From Methyloversatilis sp. (lineage in GTDB: Bacteria; Pseudomonadota; Gammaproteobacteria; Burkholderiales; Rhodocyclaceae), in assembly GCF_030698125.1 (NCBI RefSeq), contig NZ_JAUYNV010000025.1, forward strand, positions 1 through 64,000: 64,000 bases of DNA, given 5' to 3'. The notes under the pieces are model-generated. The model had not been told where the DNA came from. It did no database searches and was given only the letters and a program-made list of their open reading frames with translations. Both the position numbers and the translations under genes were made by a program. Positions 8,256 through 16,921 of the stretch are shown piece after piece; within the stretch, counting starts at the first letter, position 1; the number at the start of each line of letters is the position of its first letter.

Positions 8256-9386
8256 ATGAAAATGATGTCCCGCCCGATGTTCGCCGCGCGCAGCCTGTGG
8301 TCTGCCGCACTGTTTTCGTTGTTTGCCGGTGCCGGTCTGGCGCAGGCGAAGGGCACGGCCTACGTGAGCAATCAGGAAGGCGGCATTTCGATCATCGATC
8401 TGGCGAAGATGCAGGTGACCGGTGAATACGCAGTCGGTGGCAAGGTGCCGCGCGGCCTGGGCGTCACCGACGACGGCAAGACGCTGGTGGTTGCAGTGCG
8501 TGAAACCGGTGACATCGCGCTGATCGACACGGCCAGCGGCAAGATCATCAAGCGCGTCAGGATCGGCAAGAACCCGGAATTCGTGCGCGTGCGCGGCGAC
8601 ATGGCTTTCGTGTCGTTCGAGCCGACCGCGAACCTCGGCCCGCCGCCCAAGCCGGGTGCGGAAAAGAAGGAAGAGAAGAAGGAGGGTGGCAAGAACGGTG
8701 GCAAGGACGGCGCACACGGCCATGACGACGACGATGACGACGACAAGGAGCCGGCACAGGTCGCCGTGGTCGACCTGAAGGCCGGCAAGGTGGTGCGCAA
8801 CATCGTCGGCGGACCGGAAACGGAAGGCATCGAGTTTTCGCCCGACGGCAAGAGCCTCGTGGTCACCAACGAAGCCGACAATACGCTGACGCTGCACGAC
8901 ATCAAGTCGGGCAAGCTGGTGAAGAAGGTCGATGTCGAAAAGTACGGTGCCCGCCCGCGCGGCATCAAGCTGTCGCCGGATGGCAAGACCTACATCGCCA
9001 CGCTGGAATTCGGCAACAACTTCCTGGTGCTGGACGACAAGCTCACGCCGATCAAGACCGTCGCGACCGGCCAGACGCCGTACGGCGTGGCCTTCGACCG
9101 CAAGGGCGAGCGGCTGTATGTGGCCACCGCTCGGGCCCAGGCGCTCGAAGTGTTCGACGCGAAAACCTTCGCCAAGATCAAGGACGTGCCGCTCGCCGCC
9201 GAACGCTGCTGGCACTTCACCTTCACGCCGGACGAAAAGCAGATCCTGGTGGCGTGCGGCCGCTCGAATCAGCTTGTGGTGGTCGACGCTGAAAAACTCG
9301 AAGTCACCGCCCGGATCGAGGACAAGAAGCTGCCCTGGGGTGTGGTGACCTGGCCGCGTGCGATGGGCAGCCTCGACCAGCCCTGA
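8256..9386 (+). CDS. Exported YncE-like beta-propeller protein
   Basis: 376 residues from ATG 8256 (Shine-Dalgarno AAGGAGG). A Sec signal peptide ends in GAGLAQA-KG (about residue 30). Repeated blades of the form D-x-x-x-G-K and SPDGKxxxV/xxxATxxxxxNxxxVLD mark a seven-bladed YncE/NHL-type propeller, similar to those found beside PQQ-dependent dehydrogenases; a binding or accessory role in the periplasm is inferred. Between two blades (about 130-165) lies an insertion rich in Lys/Glu and Gly, then His/Asp, with a run of seven Asp. It looks like a solvent-exposed, possibly cation-binding loop. A copy of the gene's last ~45 codons lies at 10804-10938. Confidence 0.85.
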   Translation: MKMMSRPMFAARSLWSAALFSLFAGAGLAQAKGTAYVSNQEGGISIIDLAKMQVTGEYAVGGKVPRGLGVTDDGKTLVVAVRETGDIALIDTASGKIIKRVRIGKNPEFVRVRGDMAFVSFEPTANLGPPPKPGAEKKEEKKEGGKNGGKDGAHGHDDDDDDDKEPAQVAVVDLKAGKVVRNIVGGPETEGIEFSPDGKSLVVTNEADNTLTLHDIKSGKLVKKVDVEKYGARPRGIKLSPDGKTYIATLEFGNNFLVLDDKLTPIKTVATGQTPYGVAFDRKGERLYVATARAQALEVFDAKTFAKIKDVPLAAERCWHFTFTPDEKQILVACGRSNQLVVVDAEKLEVTARIEDKKLPWGVVTWPRAMGSLDQP

Positions 9387-9417
9387 GCGGCACTTGCACG
9401 GTCCGGCCGGCGGCCCG

Positions 9418-10662
9418 CTACAGGCGGAAGCGTCCGGTCAGATCGTTCAGTTCGTTTGCCAGCCCCTGAAGGTGCGTGACCGAGGCGGCGAGGTTGCTGC
9501 CGGCCGAACGGTTCTGCTCCGACATGGTTGCAATGCTGTCCACGTGCTCGGCGATGTCGCCGGTGGCGCGGCTTTGCTGTTCGAGCGCCACGTTGATCGA
9601 CCGCACCTCGTCGGCGGCCTGCGATACCGCCCGGTGGGCGACGGTGATGACGCCGGCGGCAGAATTGCTCGACGATTCGGCGACACCGACGGCTTCGCGG
9701 CCGTTGGTCAGCGCCGTCGCCAGGCTCGCCGCCCGCTCGGCCAGGCTGCGGGTGATGGTGTCGATCTCGCCGGCCGAGGCGCTCGACTTCTCGGCCAGCT
9801 TGCGCACCTCGTCAGCCACCACGGCGAAGCCGCGGCCCTGTTCGCCGGCGCGCGCCGCCTCGATGGCGGCGTTGAGCGCCAGCAGATTGGTCTGGTCGGC
9901 GATTTCGCGCACTTCGCGCGTCATGCGGGTGATCTGCTGCGCGTTGTCGACGAAGGCGGCGGCCGCACCGGACACCTCGTTCATTACGTTCGCCGTGCGG
10001 CCGATCGACTCTCGCAGCTCGGTCAGGTGCGATTGCGCACGCGCGGACTGGTCCAGCGATTCGTCGGCCTGGCGCGCCGCGTTGCCGGCATTGGCGGCCA
10101 CGGCGCGGATGCCGGCGGTCACCTCTTCGACCGAGGAGGCGGTGGAACTCGCCGCGCTCGATTGCGCGGCCGAGGCGTCGGCCACCCGGCGCGATTCGCC
10201 GCTGACCGTCTGCGACGCATCGACCAGCGAGTGGGCCGACTGCTTGAGTTGCGACACGAGGGCGCCCAGGTCTTTGCGGATGCGTTCGGCACTGAGCGCG
10301 ATGGCACCGAGTTCGTCCTGTGTGGTGCAGGCCACCTGGCCGCCGAAGTCGCCGCCGGCGAGCCGTTCGAGATCGGCCGACAGGCGTCGTGCAGGGCCGA
10401 TGATCGTGCGCTGCAGGGCCCACAGGAAAAGTACGAAGGCAAGTAGAACCACGATGGCGAAGGCTCCGCCGATCACCATCAGCTTGTTCAGCGTCTCTTC
10501 GCGCACGGCCAGCGCCTGCGCCCGCGTGATGTCGCCCGACAGGGCATCGATGGCCGACCATTCCACGGCGAGGCCGATGACCGCGGCCACCAGCAGCGCG
10601 GCGGTGCCGCCGCCGCAGATGACCAGGAGCTTGTTGCGGATGCTGCGCGATATGAAGTTCAT
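9418..10662 (-). CDS. Methyl-accepting chemotaxis protein with minimal periplasmic part
   Basis: 414 residues from ATG 10662, chosen over ATG 10668 because AGGGA then lies 7 nt upstream. TM1 (about 10-32) and TM2 (about 62-84) are separated by only about 30 residues, so there is no room for a normal ligand-binding domain. A HAMP-like segment follows (about 85-140). The cytoplasmic hairpin carries the signalling tip [39 protein letters not shown]. No CheR-binding pentapeptide is present at the C-terminus (ends GRFRL). It probably senses membrane state or a partner protein, or relays an energy signal; this is inference. Confidence 0.93.
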   Translation of the reverse strand: MNFISRSIRNKLLVICGGGTAALLVAAVIGLAVEWSAIDALSGDITRAQALAVREETLNKLMVIGGAFAIVVLLAFVLFLWALQRTIIGPARRLSADLERLAGGDFGGQVACTTQDELGAIALSAERIRKDLGALVSQLKQSAHSLVDASQTVSGESRRVADASAAQSSAASSTASSVEEVTAGIRAVAANAGNAARQADESLDQSARAQSHLTELRESIGRTANVMNEVSGAAAAFVDNAQQITRMTREVREIADQTNLLALNAAIEAARAGEQGRGFAVVADEVRKLAEKSSASAGEIDTITRSLAERAASLATALTNGREAVGVAESSSNSAAGVITVAHRAVSQAADEVRSINVALEQQSRATGDIAEHVDSIATMSEQNRSAGSNLAASVTHLQGLANELNDLTGRFRL

Positions 10663-10803
10663 GTGCATTCCCTGACGAAAAATTCGAAAGACCTCGACAC
10701 GGAGTCAACGGACGCGGCGGGCGAATCTTCTGCGTGCGGGCAGCTTTATTTTGTTCATCCGGATTGGTGGGGCGCAGATGGGCGCAGATGGGCGGTGACG
10801 GGC

Positions 10804-10938
10804 GGCTGCGGACGCTCGCATCAGCTTGCGGTGGTCGGCGCTGAAAAGCTCGACGTCACCGCCCGGATCGAGGCCAGGAAACGGCCGTGGCGCGCGCTGA
10901 CCTGGCCGCGTGCGACGGGCAGCCTGGATCAGCCCTGA
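10804..10938 (+). pseudogene. Duplicated 3' fragment of the beta-propeller gene
   Basis: The encoded CGRSHQLAVVGAEKLDVTAR stretch and the terminal PRATGSLDQP closely match the C-terminus of the propeller protein encoded at 8256-9386 (CGRSNQLVVVDAEKLEVTAR, PRAMGSLDQP). Homology covers about the last 45 codons including the TGA stop. The frame upstream of 10804 shows no propeller similarity. The two copies are direct repeats on either side of the chemoreceptor gene. This is best read as a relic of a second propeller gene or of a segmental duplication, not as a functional gene. Confidence 0.85.
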
Positions 10939-10969
10939 AAGTCGACGTATCCGGAAAGTGAAAAGCCCT

Positions 10970-10998
10970 GCCTGCGCCGGTCAGTATCCGGCGCAGGC
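10970..10998. terminator. Hairpin downstream of the carboxylase operon and the propeller fragment
   Basis: Perfect 11-bp stem GCCTGCGCCGG/CCGGCGCAGGC with loop TCAGTAT. A second perfect 7-bp hairpin (GCAGGCC/GGCCTGC) lies at 11042-11060. Neither is followed by a T-run in either direction. Together they lie between convergent transcripts (the propeller relic on plus, the carboxylase operon on minus) and may end or protect both. Confidence 0.5.
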
Positions 10999-11111
10999 GG
11001 GCGTGCATTCGCGGTCGCCTGTGGTAAGGCACCGCGACCACGCAGGCCGGTAAGGCCTGCGGGCTTGATGCGCGGTGTGCGGGGACATCCCGGCCGGGTG
11101 CCCCCGGTTGT

Positions 11112-11990
11112 TCAGCCGCCGATCGACGCGCGCAGCGCGGCCAGCGATTCGAGGACGGATTCGGGTTTCTGACTCGCCGGAATGTCGGCGAAACAGAACT
11201 GACCGGCTTCAAGTACCGGCAGGGCAGCGCCGCTCCACAGCGCCTGACTGACATCGACGCCTGCAGACGACGGTGCCGGCACGCGCAGGCTCGGCGAAAT
11301 CACCGCATCGAAATCGGCCAGCGCAGGCGAGGGCAGCAGGGCATCGCCCTGCGGGCGCAGCGCGATGGACCAGCGATAGTGTTTCGCGACATTGATCAGC
11401 GGACGATAGCGCTCGACGTCCGTCTCGCCCATGCGGGCGTCGTCCGGGTGTTCCTCCAGCAGGATGCCGCCCACCGGGTGAGCGGACACCGAACGGATCA
11501 GGTCTGCCATGTACATCGCGGCATCCTCGATGCCGTCCGGGTCGAGCTCGATGTCGGTGCGGCCCGCCAGTTCGTTGGCGTGAAACAGCCAGTGCTTGGG
11601 CGAGGGCATCGCCAGCACCAGCGGCGTCTGGCCGCGCAGATTGGCGATGACCGCTTCCACGATTTCGGCCAGCAGCGCGCGCGGCTCGTCCTGTTCCAGC
11701 AGCTTGCGCAACGGAAAGGACAGCCGCTTCTTCGACCCGAGTTCGGCGCGCACTTCCGGGTGACGCACCAGCCATGAATCGAACAGCTCGCCGACTTCCA
11801 CCACCGCCACGTCGGGCCGCAACAAGCCCTGTGCCTGCGAGAAGTACGCCAGATACCGGGCACCGCTCAGCCAGGGATCGCCGTCTTCACCCAGCAGCAG
11901 TCGCCGGGTGTAGGCGGAGGACTTCAACCAGACCTTGAGGCCGCTGCCACCTTGCTGACCGGGCAGGATGTCGGCGAGGCGCTGACTCAT
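11112..11990 (-). CDS. apc5: Acetophenone-carboxylase-type epsilon subunit (fifth gene of the carboxylase operon)
   Basis: 292 residues (about 32 kDa). ATG 11990 overlaps the stop of the HyuB-type gene as ATGA, so the two are translationally coupled. No transmembrane segment. Stretches such as TPLVLAMPSPKHWL (about 123-136), VGGILLEEHPDD (about 173-184) and LADFDAVISPSLRVP suggest an alpha/beta, possibly TIM-barrel-like fold; no catalytic motif is recognised. The assignment rests on operon position and size: the described acetophenone carboxylase has a fifth subunit of about 34 kDa that joins the core complex, while acetone carboxylase has only three subunits. The sequence alone does not reveal a function. 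Confidence 0.6.
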   Translation of the reverse strand: MSQRLADILPGQQGGSGLKVWLKSSAYTRRLLLGEDGDPWLSGARYLAYFSQAQGLLRPDVAVVEVGELFDSWLVRHPEVRAELGSKKRLSFPLRKLLEQDEPRALLAEIVEAVIANLRGQTPLVLAMPSPKHWLFHANELAGRTDIELDPDGIEDAAMYMADLIRSVSAHPVGGILLEEHPDDARMGETDVERYRPLINVAKHYRWSIALRPQGDALLPSPALADFDAVISPSLRVPAPSSAGVDVSQALWSGAALPVLEAGQFCFADIPASQKPESVLESLAALRASIGG

Positions 11991-14263
11991 TGCTTGTCGC
12001 TCCCCATCGCACCCAGCGCAGCCAGACGGGCTTCCAGTTCGGCGATCCGCACGTCTTTCGGGTGGGTCATGTAGTTCGGACGCGGCGTGTCGGCGTCGCG
12101 GAACTTGTCGGCGCTGCCCATGTAGAGCTTGGTGATGTCATCGCCCCAGCAGCCGAAGTACTGCAGATGCGTCGGCGGCGTCGGCTTGTTCCAGCTCTTG
12201 ATGAACTCGGCGTAGGGCACGCTGCGGGCAATCCGTGCCTTGCGTTCGGCATCGCGCGCAGCGTCGGTCGCTTCCTGGTTGATGGCCAGCGTCACCGGAT
12301 CGAACTTGACCTTGTACAGGCGTTCGGCCACGCCTTGCGACATCAGGCCTTCTTCGATGTCGCGGATCACGCTGGCCGGGTCGCGTTCCAGCAGGTCGCC
12401 GTAGCCGGCCCCCGCGCCCTGCGAAATCATGAACAGTTCGCCGCGCTTCGAAATTTCGAAGCCCATGCCCATGTGATAGGTGCTGTAGGTGGCGCCCTCA
12501 AAGGGCTGGTCGTTCATGATTTCTTCGATCGAGTGCTTGAACTTGTGCGGTTCGTTCTGCAGCACGTCGTAGACATCGACGCCCTTGACCTTCGACAGCG
12601 GGTAGCAGCCGCAGGCGTAGCCGCCGAACAGCCCCTGGATCGGCGGAATCTTCGCGCCCTGGGCGGTGGTCATGAAGCCCCATTGTTCGGAGTCCTTGGT
12701 CGCCACGATCATCGTGTAGCCCTGGCCGCCGCGGTACTTGCCCGGGGCGATGGCATCGCGCGTCATCTTCTTCGACACCAGCTGCAGGAAGGGCACGTCT
12801 TCCTCGTTCAGCTCCTGTTCGCCGATGTCCGCCATGGTGGCGAAGATCGGAGCCAGGGCGTGTTCGCCGTCGGTGTCGGAACGGGCGCCGCCGCCCATGC
12901 CGTTCAGGTCGGCACACAGGTTGCCCAGCGTTTCGCCGTGCTGGCTGACCCCACCCCAGATGAAGGTGTTGATCATGTTGAAGGTCGGTGCGTGCACCTT
13001 GGTGTACTTCTCCGGGCAGCTGTAGAGAAACTTGGCTACCGCGTGCTGGCCGGCGGTGAAGCCGGTGAAGATCGACATCAGCGACTGCGAGTTCGGTGCG
13101 TCGTACGAAGAATTGACGATCGAATGCGGATCGGTGATCACTTCGATCGGTGCGAACGCCGCCTGGCCGCGCGGCAGGTCCGGCCACACGTAGCACAGGA
13201 AGCACTGCGCCAGCATGCCCTTCAAGCCGGCCAGGATGGTGTTGGTGGCGCGGTTGGTGAATTCCGGGCTGGAGCCGCGGAAGTCGAAGATCAGCCGGTC
13301 GCCGGTCTTGGTCAGCTTGCAGTTGATCTTCACCACGCAGTTCTCGCGCAGCGTCGAGTCCTGGATGATGTAGGTGCGCACCGTCATGTCCGGCCATTCG
13401 CTGACCCGGCGCTTCACTTCGGCACGGACGTTTTCCATCGTCGTGCGCAGCGTTGCGACCAGTGCTTCCGGGCCGTCGCTGTTCAGCGTTTCCTCGATGC
13501 GCTGCTTGATGCGCAGGCAGGCGAACAGCTTCACCTTCATGTCTTCGTACTGCAGCTTGGGCTCGCGCACCGAGTTCTGCAGGAAGGTCAGGATGTCGCG
13601 CTTGATCTGGTAGTTCTCGACCACCTTGAACGGGCACATCTTGAGGCCTTCGTCGGACGGGCTTTCGGCCATCGACGGCATGCCGCCCGGCTCGATCGCG
13701 CCGTTCTCGCCCTCATGCACCGTGGACGCCACCCAGCACACCAGCTTGCCCTGGTGGAAGATGGGCAGGATCATCGACTGGTCGGTGTTGTGGACGTTGC
13801 CGTAACGCGAGTCGTTGTGGATGAAGCCGTCGCCGTCGCGCACGCCCACCGTCGGCTCGTTCACCCAGTTCTTGATGATGAACTTGATCGGGTGGTGCAC
13901 CAGCGCCGAGAAGATCAGCACGCCGCCGGCGCTGGCGATCGCCAGGTCACCGGACGCCGAATACACGCCGGTGATGATGTCGCCCCACTTGGCGCCCGGT
14001 GCGGCCCCCATCTGCTCGACCATTTCGTAGCCTTCGTCGCAACCGGCCTGGATGCGGTCGCGGATCTTGGCCACGGTGTGCGCGTCGCTGAGGTTCTTCA
14101 TCGCCGCGTCTTCTTCGGCGCTGCGCGGCATCAGGTCATGGTTCCGCATGATTTCCGGGTCGGGACCCAGAAACAGCGTGGTGTCGTTCAGGAACTTCTT
14201 GATCAGCGCGACTTCTTCGGCGCTCGGCACTTTCGGTGCCACCTTCGTGCTTGTTTCGCTCAT
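11987..14263 (-). CDS. apc4: Ketone carboxylase HyuB-type subunit (acetone/acetophenone carboxylase family)
   Basis: 758 residues (about 84 kDa) of the hydantoinase B/N-methylhydantoinase family. In ketone carboxylases this subunit carries the carboxylation site that joins the enol phosphate to CO2. Visible family features are GDIITGVYSASGDLAIASAGG (about 93-113), HNDSRYGNVHNTDQ (about 150-163), FDFRGSSPEFTNRATN (about 341-356) and a conserved Gly-rich GKYRGGQGYT and GGYACGCYPLSK. ATG 14263 was chosen over in-frame ATG 14278 because AGGA lies at a workable distance before it. The gap to the upstream HyuA-type gene is 46 bp. Substrate (acetone, acetophenone or another methyl ketone) cannot be decided from sequence. 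Confidence 0.88.
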   Translation of the reverse strand: MSETSTKVAPKVPSAEEVALIKKFLNDTTLFLGPDPEIMRNHDLMPRSAEEDAAMKNLSDAHTVAKIRDRIQAGCDEGYEMVEQMGAAPGAKWGDIITGVYSASGDLAIASAGGVLIFSALVHHPIKFIIKNWVNEPTVGVRDGDGFIHNDSRYGNVHNTDQSMILPIFHQGKLVCWVASTVHEGENGAIEPGGMPSMAESPSDEGLKMCPFKVVENYQIKRDILTFLQNSVREPKLQYEDMKVKLFACLRIKQRIEETLNSDGPEALVATLRTTMENVRAEVKRRVSEWPDMTVRTYIIQDSTLRENCVVKINCKLTKTGDRLIFDFRGSSPEFTNRATNTILAGLKGMLAQCFLCYVWPDLPRGQAAFAPIEVITDPHSIVNSSYDAPNSQSLMSIFTGFTAGQHAVAKFLYSCPEKYTKVHAPTFNMINTFIWGGVSQHGETLGNLCADLNGMGGGARSDTDGEHALAPIFATMADIGEQELNEEDVPFLQLVSKKMTRDAIAPGKYRGGQGYTMIVATKDSEQWGFMTTAQGAKIPPIQGLFGGYACGCYPLSKVKGVDVYDVLQNEPHKFKHSIEEIMNDQPFEGATYSTYHMGMGFEISKRGELFMISQGAGAGYGDLLERDPASVIRDIEEGLMSQGVAERLYKVKFDPVTLAINQEATDAARDAERKARIARSVPYAEFIKSWNKPTPPTHLQYFGCWGDDITKLYMGSADKFRDADTPRPNYMTHPKDVRIAELEARLAALGAMGSDKQ

Positions 14264-14309
14264 TTTCAATCCTGTCATCTGTATGGGTTTGATCGGGATG
14301 CCTGCGCGT

Positions 14310-16445
14310 TCAGCCGCGCAGGAACCAGGACGCACCCTGTTTGGCGGCCACGAAGGTCCAGCCCGGATCCACCAGGAAGGTCGTGACTTCGGAGGCGATG
14401 ATGGCCGGGCCGGCGATCTGCATGCCGGGCTCGATCGCATCGCGGCTCCACACCGGCGTATCGAAGGCGCTGTCATGGCCGACGAACCAGCACTTGCGGC
14501 GGCTGCCCGGTGCCGGCGGTGTGGTGCGCTGTTCGGCCGGGACCGGCTTGATGTTCTCGAACTTCACCGTTTCATGACGCACGAAGGCGGCCACCCGGAT
14601 GGTGTTGATGCGGATGCCCGCTTCCGGTGCCTGCGAGCCTTCGCCGAAGCGCTTGCCGTAGTCATTCGAGAACTGCGTGATGATGGCCATCACGTCGCTC
14701 ACGCCATGTACTTCGTGCTGCGGGATGACGGCGGTGGTCTGCACCAGCTGGTTGCCGTAGCGCATGTCCAGTTCGAGGCTGTGGCAGACGTCCTCGCGCG
14801 GCACGCCCTGACGCTGCAGATCCTGGGTACCCAGTTCCTTCAGCTCGGCCACGATGGAATTGAAGCGGGCGTAGTCGTCGAACAGGTGACGCGTGTTCGA
14901 GTCGTACAGCACCATGTAGAGCGACTGTTCGTGGATGTGCAACTGGTGCATGTTGCCGGCACCGACCGCCGAAAATACCGAGCTGAGCGGGGGCGCCAGA
15001 ATCCGGTCGATGTTCAGGTTCTGCGCGATGCCGCAGCAATGCAGCGGGCCGTTGCCGCCGTAGGCCAGCATGGTGAATTCCTTCGGGTCGTAACCCCGGG
15101 CGCGCAGCTCGGTGAACAGCCCGTTGGCCATGTTGGCATCGACCTTTTCGCGAATCAGCAGCGCGGCTTCGATCACTTCGCAATCGAGGTCGTCGCACAG
15201 CGCGTCTTCGATGGCCGCCTTGGCACGACGCGGATTCAGCGGAATCGAGCCACCGGCGTAGTTGGCCGCATCGAGGTAACCGAGCAGCAGGTCGGCATCG
15301 GTCACGGTCGGGTTCATGCCGCCTCGGTCGTAGCAGGCCGGGCCGGGGTCGGAGCCGGCCGATTCCGGGCCGCACTTCACCGTGTTGTACATGCGGTCGT
15401 AGCTGGCGATGGAACCGCCGCCGGCACCCAGCGTGACCAGGTGGACCATCGGCACGGACACCAGCCAGCGGTCGATGACCGGGTTGAAGTCGTAGTGCTT
15501 GATGCCGCCTTCGACGACGATGCCGATGTCGTAGCTGGTGCCGCCCATGTCGGTCGCCACCACATTGCCCAGGTCGCACTGCATGGCCAGGTGTTCGGAC
15601 GCCGCAATGCCCGACACCGGACCGGAGTGGATGGTCTGCAGCGCGTCGGTCGAATTCAGCTGTGCCATGCCGCCGGAGTTGTGGATCACCAGCATCGGCT
15701 TTTCATACTTGTGGGCGCGCAGGTTCTGCTCGAGCGCCGACAGCGCGTGGTACATGGTCGAGTGCAGGTAGCCGTCGATGACGGCCGAGGTGGCGCGCAC
15801 GTACTCGCCCTTGCGACCGGCCACCTGGTGCGACAGGATGATCGGGATCGCGCCGAGCAGGTGCGACGGATATTCCTCGAGCAGGATTTCTTCGATGCGC
15901 TGCTCGTTCACCGGGTTGACCACCGAATTCACCAGTGCCACGACGATGATTTCGGCGCCGCGGTCCACCAGTTCGCGGATCTGCGTGCGCACGTCTTCTT
16001 CGTCCAGCGGCATGACCTGCTCGCCCTGGAAGTCGAGGCGTTCGCGCACGCCGCGGATCATGTGGGCCAGCACCAGCGGCTCGGGGCGCTGCGCGTTCGG
16101 CAGATCCTGCTGGCCGAGATTGTCCAGACCTTCACCGTAGCCGCGCGCACGGCTCAGCGGCACCGTCGCCTCGAAGCCGGCGGTCACCAGCATGCCGATC
16201 TTCGGGCCCTTGTGCTCGATCAGGGCATTGGTGCCCAGCGTCGTGGCGTAGCGGACAGAGTCGACCTGGGACAGGATTTCTTCCAGTTCCAGACCGAGTA
16301 CGTGATAGGCCTTGCTCAGGGCTTCATTGAAGCCCAGTGCAAGGTTGTGGTGGGTGGTCAGGGCCTTGGCCTCGATATGCTTGCCGTCCCACACCACGAA
16401 ACAATCGGTGAATGTGCCACCGATATCAACTGATACGCGCCTCAT
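14310..16445 (-). CDS. apc3: Ketone carboxylase HyuA-type ATPase subunit
   Basis: 711 residues (about 77 kDa), HyuA/hydantoinase A family with the acetate-kinase-like ATPase fold. The phosphate-1 loop DIGGTFTDCF is at the N-terminus (about 7-16), with a second nucleotide-binding block VATDMGGTSYDIG (about 290-302) and GPESAGSDPGPACYDRGG (about 360-377). It is expected to phosphorylate the enol form of the ketone before carboxylation. GAGGAGAT precedes ATG 16445. It is the canonical partner of the downstream HyuB-type gene, as in acetone carboxylase, but here it is the second HyuA homologue of the operon. Confidence 0.88.
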   Translation of the reverse strand: MRRVSVDIGGTFTDCFVVWDGKHIEAKALTTHHNLALGFNEALSKAYHVLGLELEEILSQVDSVRYATTLGTNALIEHKGPKIGMLVTAGFEATVPLSRARGYGEGLDNLGQQDLPNAQRPEPLVLAHMIRGVRERLDFQGEQVMPLDEEDVRTQIRELVDRGAEIIVVALVNSVVNPVNEQRIEEILLEEYPSHLLGAIPIILSHQVAGRKGEYVRATSAVIDGYLHSTMYHALSALEQNLRAHKYEKPMLVIHNSGGMAQLNSTDALQTIHSGPVSGIAASEHLAMQCDLGNVVATDMGGTSYDIGIVVEGGIKHYDFNPVIDRWLVSVPMVHLVTLGAGGGSIASYDRMYNTVKCGPESAGSDPGPACYDRGGMNPTVTDADLLLGYLDAANYAGGSIPLNPRRAKAAIEDALCDDLDCEVIEAALLIREKVDANMANGLFTELRARGYDPKEFTMLAYGGNGPLHCCGIAQNLNIDRILAPPLSSVFSAVGAGNMHQLHIHEQSLYMVLYDSNTRHLFDDYARFNSIVAELKELGTQDLQRQGVPREDVCHSLELDMRYGNQLVQTTAVIPQHEVHGVSDVMAIITQFSNDYGKRFGEGSQAPEAGIRINTIRVAAFVRHETVKFENIKPVPAEQRTTPPAPGSRRKCWFVGHDSAFDTPVWSRDAIEPGMQIAGPAIIASEVTTFLVDPGWTFVAAKQGASWFLRG

Positions 16446-16517
16446 GCTATCTCCTCAATTCGTTCGTACTGACGCACGCAGCCCCTGCGGGCCTGCACGC
16501 CGGCAATGCATCCGGGC

Positions 16518-16916
16518 TCAGTGGCCGTGTCCCTTGTCCGCCGCGACTGCGGGGCCGACAACCGGCGTCTTCTGCTCGCCGCGCCTGGCCCACTGGGCCT
16601 TCAGTGCGGGCAGATCCGGTTCCATGTCGTACAGCGGCGGATGGCCGGGGATGGCGTATTCGGTTTCCACCTGGGTGCCGCAGGACGGGCAGCAGAATTC
16701 GAGGATGCGCACCCATTCCGGATCGGGGCTGAAGGTGAAGCGGTACTTTTCCGGGTCGAGGATGGGCGGATGGATTTCGCGCGGGTCGCGGTTGTGCACC
16801 AGCAGACCTTCCTTGTAGCTCTTCGTGGCCGTGCCGATCACGTGGTCGCACACGCGGCATTCCCAGTTCTCGGTGTCCAGGTCGATGCGCAGATATTCGG
16901 TCATCAGTACTTTCAT
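16518..16916 (-). CDS. apc2: Small zinc-binding carboxylase subunit (AcxC/Apc2-like)
   Basis: 132 residues (about 15 kDa). Two CxxC knuckles, CRVCDH (about 20-25) and CCPSCGT (about 74-80), form a likely zinc site. EYLRIDLDTENW at the start and REIHPPILDPEKYRFTFSPD in the middle are typical of acetone carboxylase gamma-type subunits. It is shorter than acetone carboxylase gamma (about 168 residues) and matches the roughly 15-kDa acetophenone carboxylase subunit. It starts 5 nt after the stop of the first HyuA gene, with AGGAAGGG as Shine-Dalgarno overlapping that gene's end. The C-terminal tail is disordered and ends GHGH. Confidence 0.85.
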   Translation of the reverse strand: MKVLMTEYLRIDLDTENWECRVCDHVIGTATKSYKEGLLVHNRDPREIHPPILDPEKYRFTFSPDPEWVRILEFCCPSCGTQVETEYAIPGHPPLYDMEPDLPALKAQWARRGEQKTPVVGPAVAADKGHGH

Positions 16917-16921
16917 TTGTT

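Noticed and set aside
10663-10803. A functional small gene ahead of the propeller fragment
   Set aside because: The frame has no Shine-Dalgarno and no similarity to anything before 10804. Only the duplicated end is recognisable.
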